Positions 1 through 26,255 of a stretch of DNA of 64,000 bases are shown in pieces. Location of the stretch: NCBI RefSeq assembly GCF_037975245.1, contig NC_092578.1:12260321-12324320 (forward strand), written 5' to 3'. The position numbers and the translations under genes are program-made. This DNA is from Apostichopus japonicus (Eukaryota > Echinodermata > Holothuroidea > Aspidochirotida > Stichopodidae). Each line of letters starts with the position of its first letter. The stretch's first letter is position 1. Below the pieces are notes generated by a model. That model was not told the origin of the DNA, did not search any database, and saw only the letters and a list, made by a program, of their open reading frames with translations.

Positions 1-1060
1 AAAGATTGCGCAATAATCAAATATATCAAATTTTGACAACAGTCTTTAGGAACCATGGCAACCCTGTGGTGTCGCTGAATCTTCTCTTTCAAAAGAATTT
101 GAAAAACCAAAATAAGTCATCAGTGATTTAGTGCACTTTAGATCACGTGTTCAAGTGGATGATCTTAAACGTTCCAGTTAGAAGAAGAAACCAGTATATT
201 CTGGGCATTAGTTGACCATGTTGAGTGTCTGAGTCCTTCTTGCAGTGACTATTTCGACCAGAAGTATATTTAGTATCGAGTTTTGTATGTAGCTAATGAC
301 CAGCCATATATTGTGAGCGTATGAGCCGATTGCAAATATATTGCATTCTCTTTGGCCGTTTTGGGTGCGTGATCATATTTAAAGGTTTACAACACTTTCA
401 TCAATTTTTAAAGTTCCAATAACACACGAATGCTGCCAAATGCTACCAATAAATATCGTGATATGAAACGCCGGCTCAAAGTTATTGCATGCTGTGTTGA
501 ACCGAAACAATGCATCTTCACAATCGTTAAATACTAAATTCTTTGTAGAAAATATCCCTCTGTTTCATACAACATAAGGTTCTTAAACAGCCGTTCATTG
601 AATTTTGTTTGATTATTGTAACGAAAAGCACAGTTGAGTTGCTTTGTACTACGACTTGTTAAAAATCGATTCCATCATACACAGCACTGTGGAGATAAAC
701 AGAAATAAACGTAGGAGTGTACGGTGATCCGGTTTACGCATGAGTAAAATATCTCTTTATTTGGTTGAATCTTCACACCATGTTAACACTTCAAGCGTGT
801 GTACCTCAAACTGCTATCATTCAGTACATAATCCGCCTTTGGGGTGGGCGGGGGGGGGGGGTGGTATCTCGTGTTAATTCGGTGGCTTCCTGCTTGCTCT
901 GTCCTTTAAATTCGTTATCACAGGAAGGGTATAACAGATTATGGTGAAACTCCATAGTTTTAATACCAAGTTTTTTCATTTGATTTTTTTTCGTAAGAAT
1001 TTGGACGGAAGATGTTATTACGAATTACTCGTATCTGAATGAAAGTAGCATATGCGTCTA
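1..1060. other. upstream/intergenic DNA, no gene recognised
   Basis: AT-rich sequence with no convincing exon. A G-run lies near 850-860. The non-coding 5' exon(s) and promoter of the PCGF gene that starts at 3086 may lie here or to the left of the window, but no core promoter could be assigned from the sequence. Confidence 0.4.
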
Positions 1061-1073
1061 TATAATTGGAGAT

Positions 1074-1538
1074 AAGGTATTGATTGAGTATACATGTGAC
1101 TTTATATGTAGGTGTTGATTAGGTACACATGTGACTATATACTGTATGTAGGTGCTGATTGGGTACACCTGTGACTATATGTATAAGTCGATTGTGTTCA
1201 CCTGTAACTATATATAGGTGTTGATTGGGTTCACCTGTAACTATATATAGGTGTTGATTGGGTTCACCTGTGACTATATATGTAGGTGTTGATTGGGTTC
1301 ACCTGTGACTATATATGTAGATGTTGATTGTGTTCACCTGTAACTATATATAAAGGTGTTGATTGGGTTCACCTGTGACTATATATGTAGGTGTTGATTG
1401 GGTGCACATATGTGTGCAATGAAGGTGTTGATTGGGTTCACCTGTGACTATATATGTAGGTGTTGATTGGGTTCACCTGTGACTATATATGTAGGTGTTG
1501 ATTGGGTACACCTGTTACTATATATGTAGTTGTTGATT
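1074..1538. repeat. minisatellite, about 35-bp unit
   Basis: About a dozen imperfect head-to-tail copies of a unit close to GTAGGTGTTGATTGGGTTCA followed by CCTGTGACTATATAT. Copies differ by point changes (GTGACT/GTAACT, GGGTTC/GGGTAC) and small indels; one carries an insertion near 1405-1425. It lies upstream of the first PCGF gene and has no coding potential. Confidence 0.85.
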
Positions 1539-3036
1539 GTCATGCATGGGATTTATTGGTCAATATGTCCGTATATCAAGGATATATTGGTCTATATCTC
1601 TGTATACGTGTTTCTCCAAGGCATCAATCTGAAGTACATCTGTCTTGTTCAATTTGATTTCTGGATTTATGATTATGTAAAGTACAAACCTCTCTCTCCT
1701 TTAATAAAGGAACAATTTTATGCGATTGAGGTGAAAAGAACTAAGTAAAAAGACATGCCCTCGAGGAATATGCACATGGTTATATTGAGCTCTAAATGTA
1801 GTCACCAGGGGGTCGACGTCATACTGCAGGGCGTCCTAAGCACATGCTCATTCTTAAATCTGTTCAGTGATATCGTTTTCAAATATTTCAATTTCATATC
1901 CGGCTTTGTTCAGGTGAGTTAGAGCACGAATGATCTTTATTCTACAAACTTCACATCACATCGTTTAAAAGTTCCTATAGAGTAAATAAGCATATAACTA
2001 CTTATGTGTAATGGTATCACCGAATAACACTATTCTCTCATAACTGATTGAGGAGGTCGAGTACACTGTAAGGATAATGAACTCGTTAACAGTCGTAATC
2101 ACCAAGAAAAACTTAAATTGTGCTGATTTAATTAAGAAGGTTAACTTGACTCTATAATACAACTTAAGGATTGGTTTGGTTTACTTTATAAATTGGCAGA
2201 ACTAGCTACACAATTTTTCATGCTCATAATAAAACTCCTTCATGTAATCATGTTACTATAGTTTTTTATTTGACGGTATTGATTTTTTTTTGTAATCACC
2301 TTTTACGTCAAGTATAATACCTGCATGCCATGAAACGAATGGGACCCTTCGAATTACGTATTTACCGACCTTTACACCTCTTCTTGAATTCTCCAGTAAA
2401 TACGATTCTTCTAACTCGATATCGAATTGATTGGATCAAGGAGTCTCGGAACATAAACTGGAGAAGTTACTGTTACTTTTACGATCGCAAAGAAAGCGAA
2501 ATTTATAACTTTAGTAGCTTGTTTGGACTGTATGAGGATCTACAAATATAACTCGTTTAGTTTACGACCAAATGGGCAGGTCAGACGCTGTCATAAATTA
2601 AGAGTTAGTTGGTCAACTCGTCAACTATAACACTAACCAAACGGTTTGCAGGTGATGAAAATCTGGTACGGTTAATGGCTATCGTGTGAAGTAGCCTATA
2701 AAGAAAATAACTAATAGATCTATATGTTTCAAAGGAACAACTTTAGGTCGTCTCGGTGAATGTTTGCATAATGTGAGTTTCATTGGAATCATGTTCAGAT
2801 GTTAGCGGTTATTATTATGTGTGCTGGTCGAGGTACACACGGTAGGTCGATAACTTTCTTTTTTTCCGAAGCACGGACTATTCCGTCGATACTGTTGGAA
2901 ACTGTGCCAAATTTTTCACAACGTGATTTGTGTCTATCGTATTGTTACAACCACCAAGAAGAAACATGAAGAAACATGAAAGTGTTTGATCGTTGAAGGT
3001 GAATTGAACCGAATTTCTCCTAATCCATTCTTTCAG

Positions 3037-16527
<13,491 letters not shown>

Positions 16528-17269
16528 TAAACAGTAACTTTTCATCAATTCACAGATGACAGATAACAGTTACTAGGATATCTTCACAAGACAACACTAA
16601 CTGGTAAAGTAATGGTGTTAGTGTTTGTTACAGGTCATTGATTAAATCAGAAGAGTGTCATTCTATAACATATGTTTTGTCGCAAGCACTTTTTATCATT
16701 AAAGCAATTAAAAAGATTATCAATTTCGACCCATTATGTTTCTTCCCTGTGTCACGTTTCACTCGGTAATGGTTGCATCTCTTGTCGGACATTTCAGACC
16801 AATGACGTTACTTTCGTCATTTGTCCTTACCTTAAGTAGTATAAAAGAACTTATCTACCAGTTTGAAAGCTATAAAAATTGGCAAAGCTAAAATCAGGAC
16901 CCATCGTTGCATATATGTTATTATATTATGCACATATAGTTTAGTATTGTTATGCATTGACCGAGTGCAACGTATTGTGTTACATTGCTGACATAATTTC
17001 AGCTTATTCGGAGAAAAAGGAGTTAGCATAGTTCAATCCAGGTTATATCGTTTACGTTATAAATGTGTTCGTTATTTTGTACAAAAATAATTGACGAAAT
17101 CGCCTTTTCAGACATTTCGGGATTCTTGGGTGATGTCGTATAAGTACATTGAGGATTAGGCGCTAATCATTTTGGCTAACTCGTTTATCTAACAATTACA
17201 GAAAATGGTTACGAAGCTATTGAAAAAAATTATATTTTAAAGCTAAGGCTTTGGTTGAACACGTTCACA

Positions 17270-17275
17270 AATAAA
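17270..17275 (+). terminator. candidate polyadenylation signal for PCGF copy A
   Basis: AATAAA about 740 bp after the stop codon. An AATAAA overlapping the stop itself (16524-16530) and ATTAAA-like words near 16700 are alternatives. No downstream element was diagnostic, so this is weak. Confidence 0.25.
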
Positions 17276-18780
17276 ATCGTTGATATCTTATTATTATTAT
17301 TATTATTATGTGAAAACATTGAAATATATTTTTGATCAAGCAGATTATCAATTGCTTAAAATGGTCATTAGGTATGGCAGTCAACAAAGAGCATTGGAAA
17401 ATGAATATTTGAAATGATTTAACATGTTCGTCATTCGTTTTACCTTTCCTACTTTTGTCACATGTGAATTGCTTTATATGTAAGGATCACTGACTGAATT
17501 CGTTACTTCCCTGGTCGCTATAGAGCACACACAGACGTTTGTACCTGACATGTCCTACTCATTATAACTGCTGATGGCACTTACACATTTCCATACCATG
17601 ACCGTGTTGTCGGTTGAGCTATAGAAGAGGTTCAACATAATCATAGTACTACCCCACAACTCCAATTTGTGTCAGCTCTCGTCACGCAATTTTCCCATTT
17701 CAAGAGCGAATTTCTAAAATGCCTAAAACTTACTTCTTGAAGATACATATCATTCTCCTTCTCCAGCATAAAAGCTAATAATGATAACTGAGAACTACAT
17801 GATGTACGCTCGTGCAATAAAAGAGATCGAATTGACGCCTTTCACCCGACCCCTTATGTACGGATATACATTTAATGCGTTGTCTGGTCAGGGAGTTGTT
17901 ACAGAATCTGATCTGGTTCGGATGCCATTTTAAATAATAAAAAAATAAAATGGACGGTTCCGTTAAATTAATTACCGTTTTGTCCATTAAGCAAATTGTG
18001 ACATTTTCACGGAGCAATCAGTAAGATTAAAGTCATTCCTTAATTTGCCCTCGATTGGGGAACGTTTTTTCATTGTCATCAAACAGGATTATGTGAATCA
18101 ACTTTGGTAGCCAGCAGAGTGGTCAAACCATGGAAGTAATAAATAACCTACATAAAAAACAACAGCCAAAACTGAATAAACGTTGTATCGATATTTTAGT
18201 TTTCATATAGTGAGGCGGGGGGGGGGGGAAGGGAGAAGGGATATCAACCTATCGCTGCAGACTATACATAAGATATCTATGAAAGATTATTATTGCTAAT
18301 ATTATTTTATCCTGTTATAAATCCACAATGTACAATTAACAGAAGTTACAATAAATCTACCCAGGAAAATAGTTATCACCTTTATATTGATTGGTGTTAG
18401 TGTTTTAATGTTCAAGATAAATATGTCACTTCCATATCACCCGACATATCAGTTACTATGCCTCCCCCCCCCCCCCCCCCCACCATCCCAACCACGTTCC
18501 GGAAAAAGTCAATACTATGCGATGGTTATGGCGTGTGTTTATGTGACACCTGCTTTGTAAACACTAACTCGAAAAGTTCATTGTGGATTAACTTCATACT
18601 TGGTATGTGGATCCGTCTTATTGAGAACATGAACCCTATTCCTTTCTGTGAAAGACAGGTCATTTGAAGTCAAAAGTCTGAAATCATTGCAAACATAATA
18701 ACTCCAACATAAAGCAACAATGAATCTGTGAGTTGCGATGCTATAATTTTCTTTTGGTGAACATATTATAGTCAAGTCAA
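17276..18780. other. intergenic DNA, no gene recognised
   Basis: AT-rich sequence with a (TTA)n tract near 17290, a G-run near 18217-18228 and a C-run near 18463-18481. No supported exon on either strand. Confidence 0.5.
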
Positions 18781-18975
18781 ATCAGGGCCGTAGCCTGTTT
18801 AAAATCTCCCGGGCAGTTGAGAAACATCGAGCAACATCATGTATCGTCCAAATGTTAAACAGTGATGCTTTTAAGTTCTTGATGAACATGTGTACCAGGG
18901 GCTTTTTGTGAAGTAATCAGAATAGTACGGGAGCGGGACCATCATGACACTATCCGGGACCATCATGACAACATT

Positions 18976-19047
18976 TAAGCGGAGCGTCACCGTCGGGTTT
19001 TTGCCATAAATGCCTCCCAGATTGCCGGAAATGGCCTTGTAAGCATC
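18976..19047 (-). repeat. copy of dispersed core module (GCGCCACC-type)
   Basis: AAGCGGAGCGTCACCGTCGG, then GCCTCCCAGATTGCCGGAAA. This is a degenerate copy of the module repeated throughout the window, in the opposite orientation to the one at 29875. The host element could not be bounded. Confidence 0.65.
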
Positions 19048-19349
19048 TAAACATTATTTATTTTGAGTTCTCATGCTTTAGAAATTTACACTTCAAAAAC
19101 AAAATTGTCGATTAGAAAAAATTGTGTTCGGTAAAATCACTTTGTTGGGTAAAATAGGACTTCACGGTACTTTATAAGCTCTGCCTTCTGATGTTTTACA
19201 CAGGTAATGGAAGATATAAAAGCACATTAAGGCATACTGATGGTAGCCGTAGCTTATATGCTGAGGGGAAGCCAAATGGGGAATTTAGATGTAAATTAAT
19301 TGTTAGCTTTGTGCTATCATAATTTGTTTTACATGCCAAACAGGGACCT

Positions 19350-19414
19350 ACTTGGGGGGGGGGGGGGGTGAGCTGAGTTGTTGTGATAAGGTCAAAATAA
19401 TAATTATTATAACA

Positions 19415-19451
<37 letters not shown>

Positions 19452-19452
19452 G

Positions 19453-19493
<41 letters not shown>

Positions 19494-19525
19494 GTATGTA
19501 TGTATATATATATATATATTTATTT
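19350..19525. repeat. G-run followed by (TA)n/(TATG)n microsatellite
   Basis: A run of G at 19353-19368 is followed by alternating TA and TATG/TACA tracts at 19417-19519. Apparent open frames on both strands come from the repeat. Confidence 0.9.
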
Positions 19526-21205
19526 GTCTTTGCGAGTAACCCTTGGCATAATTCAGTTTCAGCAAAACACGATGTTTTTCCGAATTTGAAGGAGACAGTG
19601 TTGTTCGAATATCATGTTTTCCCAATTCTGTGAACTGAGATCGCTGGTCGAGATCAACACTTGAGGATATATTTACCTGGATGCGAGAGAACAAGGGAGA
19701 CGAGAAGATCACTTTGTATCGTAGAATATTCAGGAAAATATGTCGACAGGAATAATGCCCCAATTCGTCCGTTTTGTGATGGGGTGAGAACGGGGGTGGG
19801 AACGGGTGTGGGGCTGGGGCCGGGTCTAATTTTGGTCCTCTATGCTTACAGTTTATTTGGTGAGGGAGCCTAGTCGATACAGAAAACACAAAAACAGTGT
19901 TAAAGTGAAAGTTTAAGCCTTTTTCAATTCTCTGAAACTTGTTTCGATATGAAAGTGTAAATAGCGGCTTGGTGACAGAATGACATAAACGTCTTAATTC
20001 TCACATTATGTCGTTATTTTTGCAATTTGGACAAAGTTTATCCAGTTCTGCTCAACGAACGATACGGACAAATATATTTGCAGTTGAATGCATTAAATAA
20101 TACTGCAAACTTAAACAAATGAATTTTCAATTGTGTGGTACATCCAAATAACCTTTAACTATATACTACATCAATGAGGACCTCAGCAATAAGCATTGTA
20201 ACATGAGAAGTTCTTGGACTACTGTATCACTCTTAATGCAATACATATTTTATTTATAATAAATACATCTCTAGGAGCAAGTAGAGATTACTGTGTATTT
20301 ACACATACATTATCTTGACAATATCTATACATACATGATATTCCTATTTACATTCAGAGCAGGTCTGTCTACGTCACTGATGGATTAGCTACATAAAAAA
20401 TGTCAGCACACAGTCACTAAAAATTAATTAACTGAGTCGGCTATTGTACAACGTACAAAGTCCTACAATGATAGTATTGTGAAAGCGATTGTAATCTCTA
20501 ACGCTTGAATTTGTATGGAAAAGACTAGCTAGAGTGAATTAGGTTGAAGGTAACAGAGGCTAAGTAGTAACAGAGGCTAAGTAGAACATGTATGTATTTC
20601 TGTATCACGTTACCTGGAAGTCAGTAACCATAATTTAATAATCATAATAATAATATAAAAACAAACCGGCATTCTCTTTAAACTATCCGGCTAACATATC
20701 AATGCTTGGTAGTAGCTACAGCACAGAGTCCTTCAGGCTACACGTTACGATAGGCCTACTTACAAATTCTCGTCTTTTATGTGTTAAGTAGCATAGAAAA
20801 GGTTCGTCCACCGATGTTAATTCTTCTAGAACTGGCATAACTTTTATCATCTTGAAGGAAGACTCGTTTTGCTGTTAAAGTAAGAAATAGACTAAGGACA
20901 AGTTGAATGTTTTCATTACGATATTTTACACATGCCAAGAAAGTTATTTAACGACCAAAATGTTTCACTGAACACAGAGGACATCAAGCACATAGATATA
21001 GATGTTTAATTAGAGTAGGGTGCCATGAGTTTAAAGAAGTTTCTAATATTTGAGCCCAAATTATATATTGGTCCCTAATTTTTTTCCGACAAACAGATCT
21101 AACAAGACTAAATGGATTGGTCAGATCCTATATACCAGTTATTTCGTCATCCACTAACACATCAAACAATTTATGCAACTTAAAATCTTTCCTCTTTTGT
21201 TTTTC
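19526..21205. other. intergenic DNA, no gene recognised
   Basis: AT-rich, no exon-like open frame with splice sites. A small tandem duplication AACAGAGGCTAAGTAG occurs near 20552-20585. Confidence 0.5.
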
Positions 21206-21207
21206 AG

Positions 21208-21308
21208 GCGATGATTCACCGACCGATGATGATCGTAATGTGTCCGCTGTACAGTATAGCAGATATGCCCCTGTAAACCAATACCCAATCGAACTGTTTC
21301 TAATGTAA
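21208..21308 (+). other. weak candidate terminal exon
   Basis: A good acceptor (TTTTGTTTTTCAG) at 21207 is followed by an acidic open frame starting with the phase-dependent residues DDSPTDDDRNVSAVQYSRYA and ending TAA. It recalls the DDSLPDDYTLMDVAY segment of PCGF exon 7 only loosely. No partner exon was found, so it may be chance. Confidence 0.15.
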
Positions 21309-21639
21309 TATTGTCCGTCCTTAATACCCGATCCGCAATGATACTGTTGATATACCCTTGGATATATGGTGCCTCTAACCCCCCCCCCGACCCCTTCCCA
21401 ATCCCAGTTGGAAACAGCAAAGAAACAACGAAAGGGACATTATTATATATGTGCAATTAATGTGGCTTCAAATTAGGTGATTGTCGTTAGCTGAAAACGT
21501 TGACACGTGAAACAACATATATATAGGATAATTCTTAGCTTTCATATATACTGAATAATACCGTCTGAGGTGTATTGCTATATGCAGCTGTAGTTTCTAT
21601 TACGATCGCAGTGTCCAGAGCAGGACCCAGGGCGCGCGC

Positions 21640-21800
21640 AAAGAGGCAAATACCCCCCCCCCCCCCAAAATACACACACACATCCGAAGAACCTGGTTCA
21701 GTCGGAGGAGTTTTTCATTTAGCCGGGGAAGATTTGTACCACCACTACGGGTGCACCCCCCCCCTCACCCTTTTTACACCTTACACAAAGTATTTATTAG
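21640..21800. mobile_element. MITE fragment related to the element at 4978-5443
   Basis: A C-run (21650-21666) and the string CACTACGGGTGCACCCCCCC followed by an ACACAAAG-like motif parallel the right part of the element at 4978-5443. Ends and target duplication were not identified. Confidence 0.45.
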
Positions 21801-21824
21801 CCAAATCTTGTGTTTAGGAGCATG

Positions 21825-21990
21825 TTAACAAAACAAATTAATATTCATAAAATTACAAACCCTCCTCCATATGTATATATATGCGCCTCTTCTTAGCTAT
21901 GCAGTATACGTTATAGTTACTTAACTCATGAATATTCATTTATTGACATACCCTCCTCCATGTGTTTATATATGTATGTGTGTATGTATG
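21825..21990 (-). repeat. two inverted copies of the PCGF exon 7 end/donor unit, in intergenic DNA
   Basis: Reading the minus strand, ACACATGGAGGAGG/GTATGT (complement of about 21945-21965) is followed by TGAATATTCATGAGTTAAGT, ATAACGTATACTGCATAGCT, then ATATGGAGGAGGGTTTGTAA and ATGAATATTAAT. These match the exon 7 end plus intron 7 repeat of PCGF copy A, 7 kb away, in opposite orientation. They are not part of a complete exon. Confidence 0.8.
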
Positions 21991-22037
21991 TGAAATTGTA
22001 GTGTGTTCAAAAATCCAGAACAGTGAAAGAACTTCCA

Positions 22038-22110
22038 GCCTCCATCGGTATTCGAACCCGGGACTCCCGCTTAATATGCGGACACCCTTACCACTATAGG
22101 CTATGGACGC
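22038..22110 (-). tRNA. tRNA-like sequence, head of a tRNA-derived SINE (or tRNA pseudogene), copy 1
   Basis: The minus strand shows GCGTCCATAG at the 5' end, a box A-like AGTGGTAAGGGTG, an anticodon stem CCGC/GCGG with loop ATATTAA, box B GGTTCGAATACC and a 3' arm ending TGGAGGC that pairs mostly with the 5' end. One extra base in the D arm and the duplicated, dispersed setting favour a SINE head over a working tRNA. A second copy lies 371 bp to the right. Confidence 0.55.
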
Positions 22111-22174
22111 TGATTGTATGTCCAGAGGTTCGAAACCGGTAGTGAAGGTCGTATTTCCACTGTAGGCGTTTGTC

Positions 22175-22585
22175 ACCTGTATCGAACAACACTAGTTCTG
22201 TTTTGGTGACATATTTGCCTTACTCTAGAGAAGAAACATGATTCTTACCATCTCGAAATCATCTGTGATTCCTATAAAGCCGGATCTCGAAAGAGAAACT
22301 TTGAACAGACTTTTGTTATTGAAATGGAGGTAAACGAAAAAGGCAAATGAATATATATAATTGTAAACGTAATGAGAAGGAAACTCCAGAACAGTGAAAA
22401 AACTTCCAGCCTCCACCGGTATTCGAACCCGGGCCTCCCGCTTTATATGCGGACACCCTAACCACTAGGCTATGGACGCTGATTGTATGTCCAGAGCTGT
22501 TTTGGTGACATATTTGCTTTACTCTAGAGATGAAACATGATTCTATCCAAATCGAAATCATTTGTGATTCCTATAAAGCCGTAAA
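22175..22585. repeat. direct duplication of a block carrying the tRNA-like SINE head
   Basis: The segment CTGTTTTGGTGACATATTTG through ATTCCTATAAAGCCG occurs at about 22198-22282 and 22497-22581. In both places it follows a tRNA-like head (22038-22110 and 22409-22479) and the words GCTGATTGTATGTCCAGAG. Small indels distinguish the copies, so the duplication is not recent. Confidence 0.75.
22409..22479 (-). tRNA. tRNA-like SINE head, copy 2
   Basis: Minus strand: GCGTCCATAGCCTAGTGGTT (box A region), anticodon stem CCGC/GCGG with 7-nt loop ATATAAA, box B GGTTCGAATACC and 3' arm TGGAGGC. It folds better than copy 1 (71 nt). The loop would give anticodon ATA by position, but no CCA or terminator supports an active tRNA. 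Confidence 0.55.
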
Positions 22586-22727
22586 GCTGTTTGACTGGTC
22601 TACTGAATTTGGCAGTGTCTGTCCATGCTCTGTAACCTATGGCAGTATCACGTATCATGGTGTATTGAACCTGAGGCTATACAACAACAAAAAAACTAGC
22701 CGTGACCCACAAACCCACTCAGTCCAA

Positions 22728-22760
22728 CCATGGAGGTAAAAACAGATTTTACCTCCATGG
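22728..22760. repeat. perfect hairpin, 14-bp arms and 5-nt loop
   Basis: CCATGGAGGTAAAA, loop ACAGA, then TTTTACCTCCATGG. CCAA lies just outside both arms in direct orientation. A 12-base G-run follows near 22801-22813. Confidence 0.85.
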
Positions 22761-23109
22761 TCCAACAGAGGGACGGCACGGGAGCCGACTTTAAGGAAGA
22801 GGGGGGGGGGGGGGTGAGACCAAGATATCTCGAACTTTGTCGTCTGAGAAGTCAAAAGCAAATATTGGAGCATCAACAGCAGAGAGGTATGCACGTGGAA
22901 GCTATCAACAACTGTGGGAGGGGTGGGAGAAATCCGGTGTCCAGTTTAGGCATATTCGCCAGACGAATTGCACTATATTGATGCAACGATGGGCCTAGAT
23001 AGGAGAGTAACGGAAACTTTCAATAGTCTCAAAAGGTCGCTGTTGTGCTCAGAGGTTTGACTTTTTTCCTTGAAATTTTAAGCTATAGGTCTAACTTGAA
23101 TATCAGAAT

Positions 23110-23152
23110 GTCTACGGGTTTTTTTTTTTTTCTTTTTTTTTGGGGGGGGGGG
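23110..23152. repeat. poly-T followed by poly-G tract
   Basis: T-rich run at about 23118-23140 then ten G at 23142-23151. Likely a transposon terminal remnant; ends not resolved. Confidence 0.6.
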
Positions 23153-25509
23153 ATTTCTGTTTATACAAAATCAAATATTTGGACAGTATTTAACTCAAAC
23201 TTTCGACTTTTTTCATTTCAAAATTTCGTCTATATTCTCAACTATTTATGAAAATTTCGACTACGATATGTTATATCTCGTAATTTTAACTCTTTCCTCA
23301 AACTTACGACTCATAATTACGACTTTATTTCCCTCAAGCTTCTGGGTTGTTCAACATGAATTCTCATATGTTAAATCTCACTAACGTATACGTCCTCTAA
23401 TATTATGATATGGATATTTCAACGTGTTCCTTGAAAATGTCATACTAAACGTTAGACTATTAAAATGTCAAAATATAAACTTTTCTTGAAATTTTGGAGG
23501 ATTCGAGTGGGAAGTTAAGTATGGGCTATGGTATAGGGTGGTGGTAGCAAAGTTTGATAGGATAGTGTTAAGGATTATAAAGGTAACGAAAGGTCTACAG
23601 CAACTCTTGAATGATTTCGGTTATATATCATGAAAGTGGGACATTTTTCTTTTACACTATAGGCCTACATGCACGCTTTAGTGTAAATTTAGGCCTCCAA
23701 TTTTGATGATTATAGCCGGTCGTTTATCAATATTTTCGGGCTATCGCTTGGGCTTTATGATTGCAAATTATTTTGACTAAAAAGTGAGGGATTGAGCCCC
23801 TCCCCGGTTCTGCCGTACTTGTCACAGCCTACTTTTAAGTAGCAGAGTAGTCCTATCCATGGGAAGTTACCGATACTACATTTCCTTCCATGTGTATATG
23901 ATACTATACCGTACGATTTAGACAATGCTTATGCGTAACTGTACTGAACCGTAAAACCCTTAGTTTACTCGTTATCTGTAATTTCCTGATTCAGTGTTAC
24001 CTCAACAATTACTTTAAATGTTTAACGATGTAAAGTTTACGTAAAGTTTACATTTAGGTGTGCCGAATCAATCAACTCACAAAACCGAAGAAATGAATTT
24101 CTGAATGAAGTCCAACTTCAACAAGGAGACCGCATACAGCTATAAGTCGCATATATGTATACACTGATACACATCCTGCAATACTCGTGCGTATTTCACG
24201 TCACGGTGATTGCCGCCATTCACGTTATATTTATTCTGTATAGTGCTAGACATGTGTTGTGCTGTGTTGTTGAATTAAATTGAATGCGCTATAGGCTCTA
24301 TTGCTGTGTATATAATGAAAAGCAGTGAATAAACCCGTAGGATTCGCATGATCTTAAATCATCAAGCAAAGCAGTGACCGACATTGGTGAGTTAATTATC
24401 ACGTTCGTGTTTTTATTCGGCTAGGTTAAGTGATATTTTAAGATATGCATAATTGCCTATACATGCGAAAGGTTACCAATGTATCAATATATTGAAACTG
24501 TCGGCCAATTTAATCAGATTCATTCATAAAGAAGTCTGAGGGGAAAAACTCGATTTGAGGATCAGAGCAAGAAAGTTAACAAGTAACATATGTAGGGCTA
24601 TAGGACAAAAACTCTCCCCGTTCTCGGAGCGCATGGACCGTTATTTTACAAAAATAAGGTCAGTATCCCTATCGTGGCAGTTTGTGCTCAGTTACTCTGC
24701 TGGTTGTAACTCAATCATAGCGTACATTAGCTACTTACATGAACATGCATTACCGTGGTTGCAAGAAGACACTTTTATCCCTAGCTTATACGTAGCCTAG
24801 CACGATCTGTACGGTCGGCTTAAAAAAACTCAGTAAGATTGATACTGTAAGTGGTAGTAGATCCGTTATACAACCATGGTAGGCTATCTTGTGTAAATGG
24901 CATGTCATGGCTTTCTTATATGGCATGTCATGGCTTTCTTATCTGGCTTCACAGCCAGCAAGAGTTTAGTAACCCAATGGGGCTCGACTATGGGCTCGAC
25001 ATAGCCTAAGTTAAATAGGACGTTCATAGGCCCTATACGCCTACATCAGATCGTCGTAGCCTATACTTGTTAGTAGTATATCGTCGAAATAACCACTGGT
25101 ATACTATCTCAGCACTACGTTAGGCAAGGTTTTAATAGACAAAAATAATGATAGTCATTCACTCACATGATATGACCAGGGAGCTGGTATCAATAACAGT
25201 GCTGTATGATAAAAGGGATATATGACACCATCACTAAGCACGTAATTTCTGCAGGCCCAGCAACCATGAGGCAGCTTTATAGTTATACGGTATTTCTTGT
25301 TTAGAAAATAACTGGCTTCGTAGACTTAGGGATATGGTGCGTCTAAAATGAAACGCCTACAAATAGAGCCTTGATTAACTGTACACAAATATTCTGCGTG
25401 ACCATGAAGTTTTTTGTTTAGCTGCAACTTGGATAGGCGGGGATCTTGTTTTGGAACTTGGAACCCATTCGAGTTCCCATCATGGCTATAAACTTTAAGA
25501 GGGGAAATA
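23153..25509. other. intergenic DNA, no gene recognised
   Basis: Low-GC sequence without supported exons. A short direct duplication (ATGGCATGTCATGGCTTTCT) occurs at about 24898-24942. Isolated ATG-started frames have no splice context. Confidence 0.5.
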
Positions 25510-25772
25510 CAGGGCCGTCTTAAGAGATCACCGGGCCCTGGGCCCGGCAATGGAGCGGGGCCCCTCAGTCAAGTGAGTTCGAAAAAAGTTGCGTGAAAAA
25601 TTGACATCCTTGACAATCGCTCAAGCATAGACATGCCTGCATTTACCACCCCTCCCTATGTCGCGCATAAAGCATAAAACTTTAGCTGAATAACATACGT
25701 GATATATCTAAAAGCTGAAATACATTATAGAAGAGTAATCTTCCAGTTGCCCTCCATCCCTTCCCTAAAAAT

Positions 25773-26196
25773 CAAGGGCGTAGGAACCGGGGGGCTGGGG
25801 GGCGCCAGCCCCCCCAGTGAAAAATATGGTGGGGCGGAAGTATTATTCCGCCCCCCCCCCCCCGCTTCGCAAGTCAGAAAACCCCTTTTTCATTTCCAAA
25901 TGAGAAAAAAATCTCATTTGGAGCACCGAATTGCATCTAAGGCCAGGTGAAAATGCAAAATTATTTACAAACTGGAGTGGGTGTTGAAGTGTGCTATATT
26001 GCACCAAATTGCATCTGAGGCCACCTGGAAATAAAAAATCCAAAGGGGAGGGGGTGAGGGGGTGTCCCCCTCCCAAATTGCATCTGAGGCCACCTGGAAA
26101 TACAAAAAAGAACCCTCCCCTTAGACCCCTCCCCCAGGCCGGCCATCAGTCTTCAGCCCCCCCCCCCCCACTCAAAAGTACCTTCCTACGCCACTG
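25773..26196. mobile_element. hAT-like MITE, family A copy 1 (424 bp)
   Basis: Begins CAAGGGCGTAGGAACCGGGG and ends TTCCTACGCCACTG, flanked by CTAAAAAT (25765-25772) and CTAACAAT (26197-26204), 7 of 8 matching. The interior repeats ATTGCATCTRAGGCCA three times. It is nearly the same as the copy at 54880-55249. Confidence 0.8.
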
Positions 26197-26255
26197 CTAA
26201 CAATACTAGTCCACTATTTGTAACAACCTTGTGTTGAGTCTTTCAACTGGGGAAA

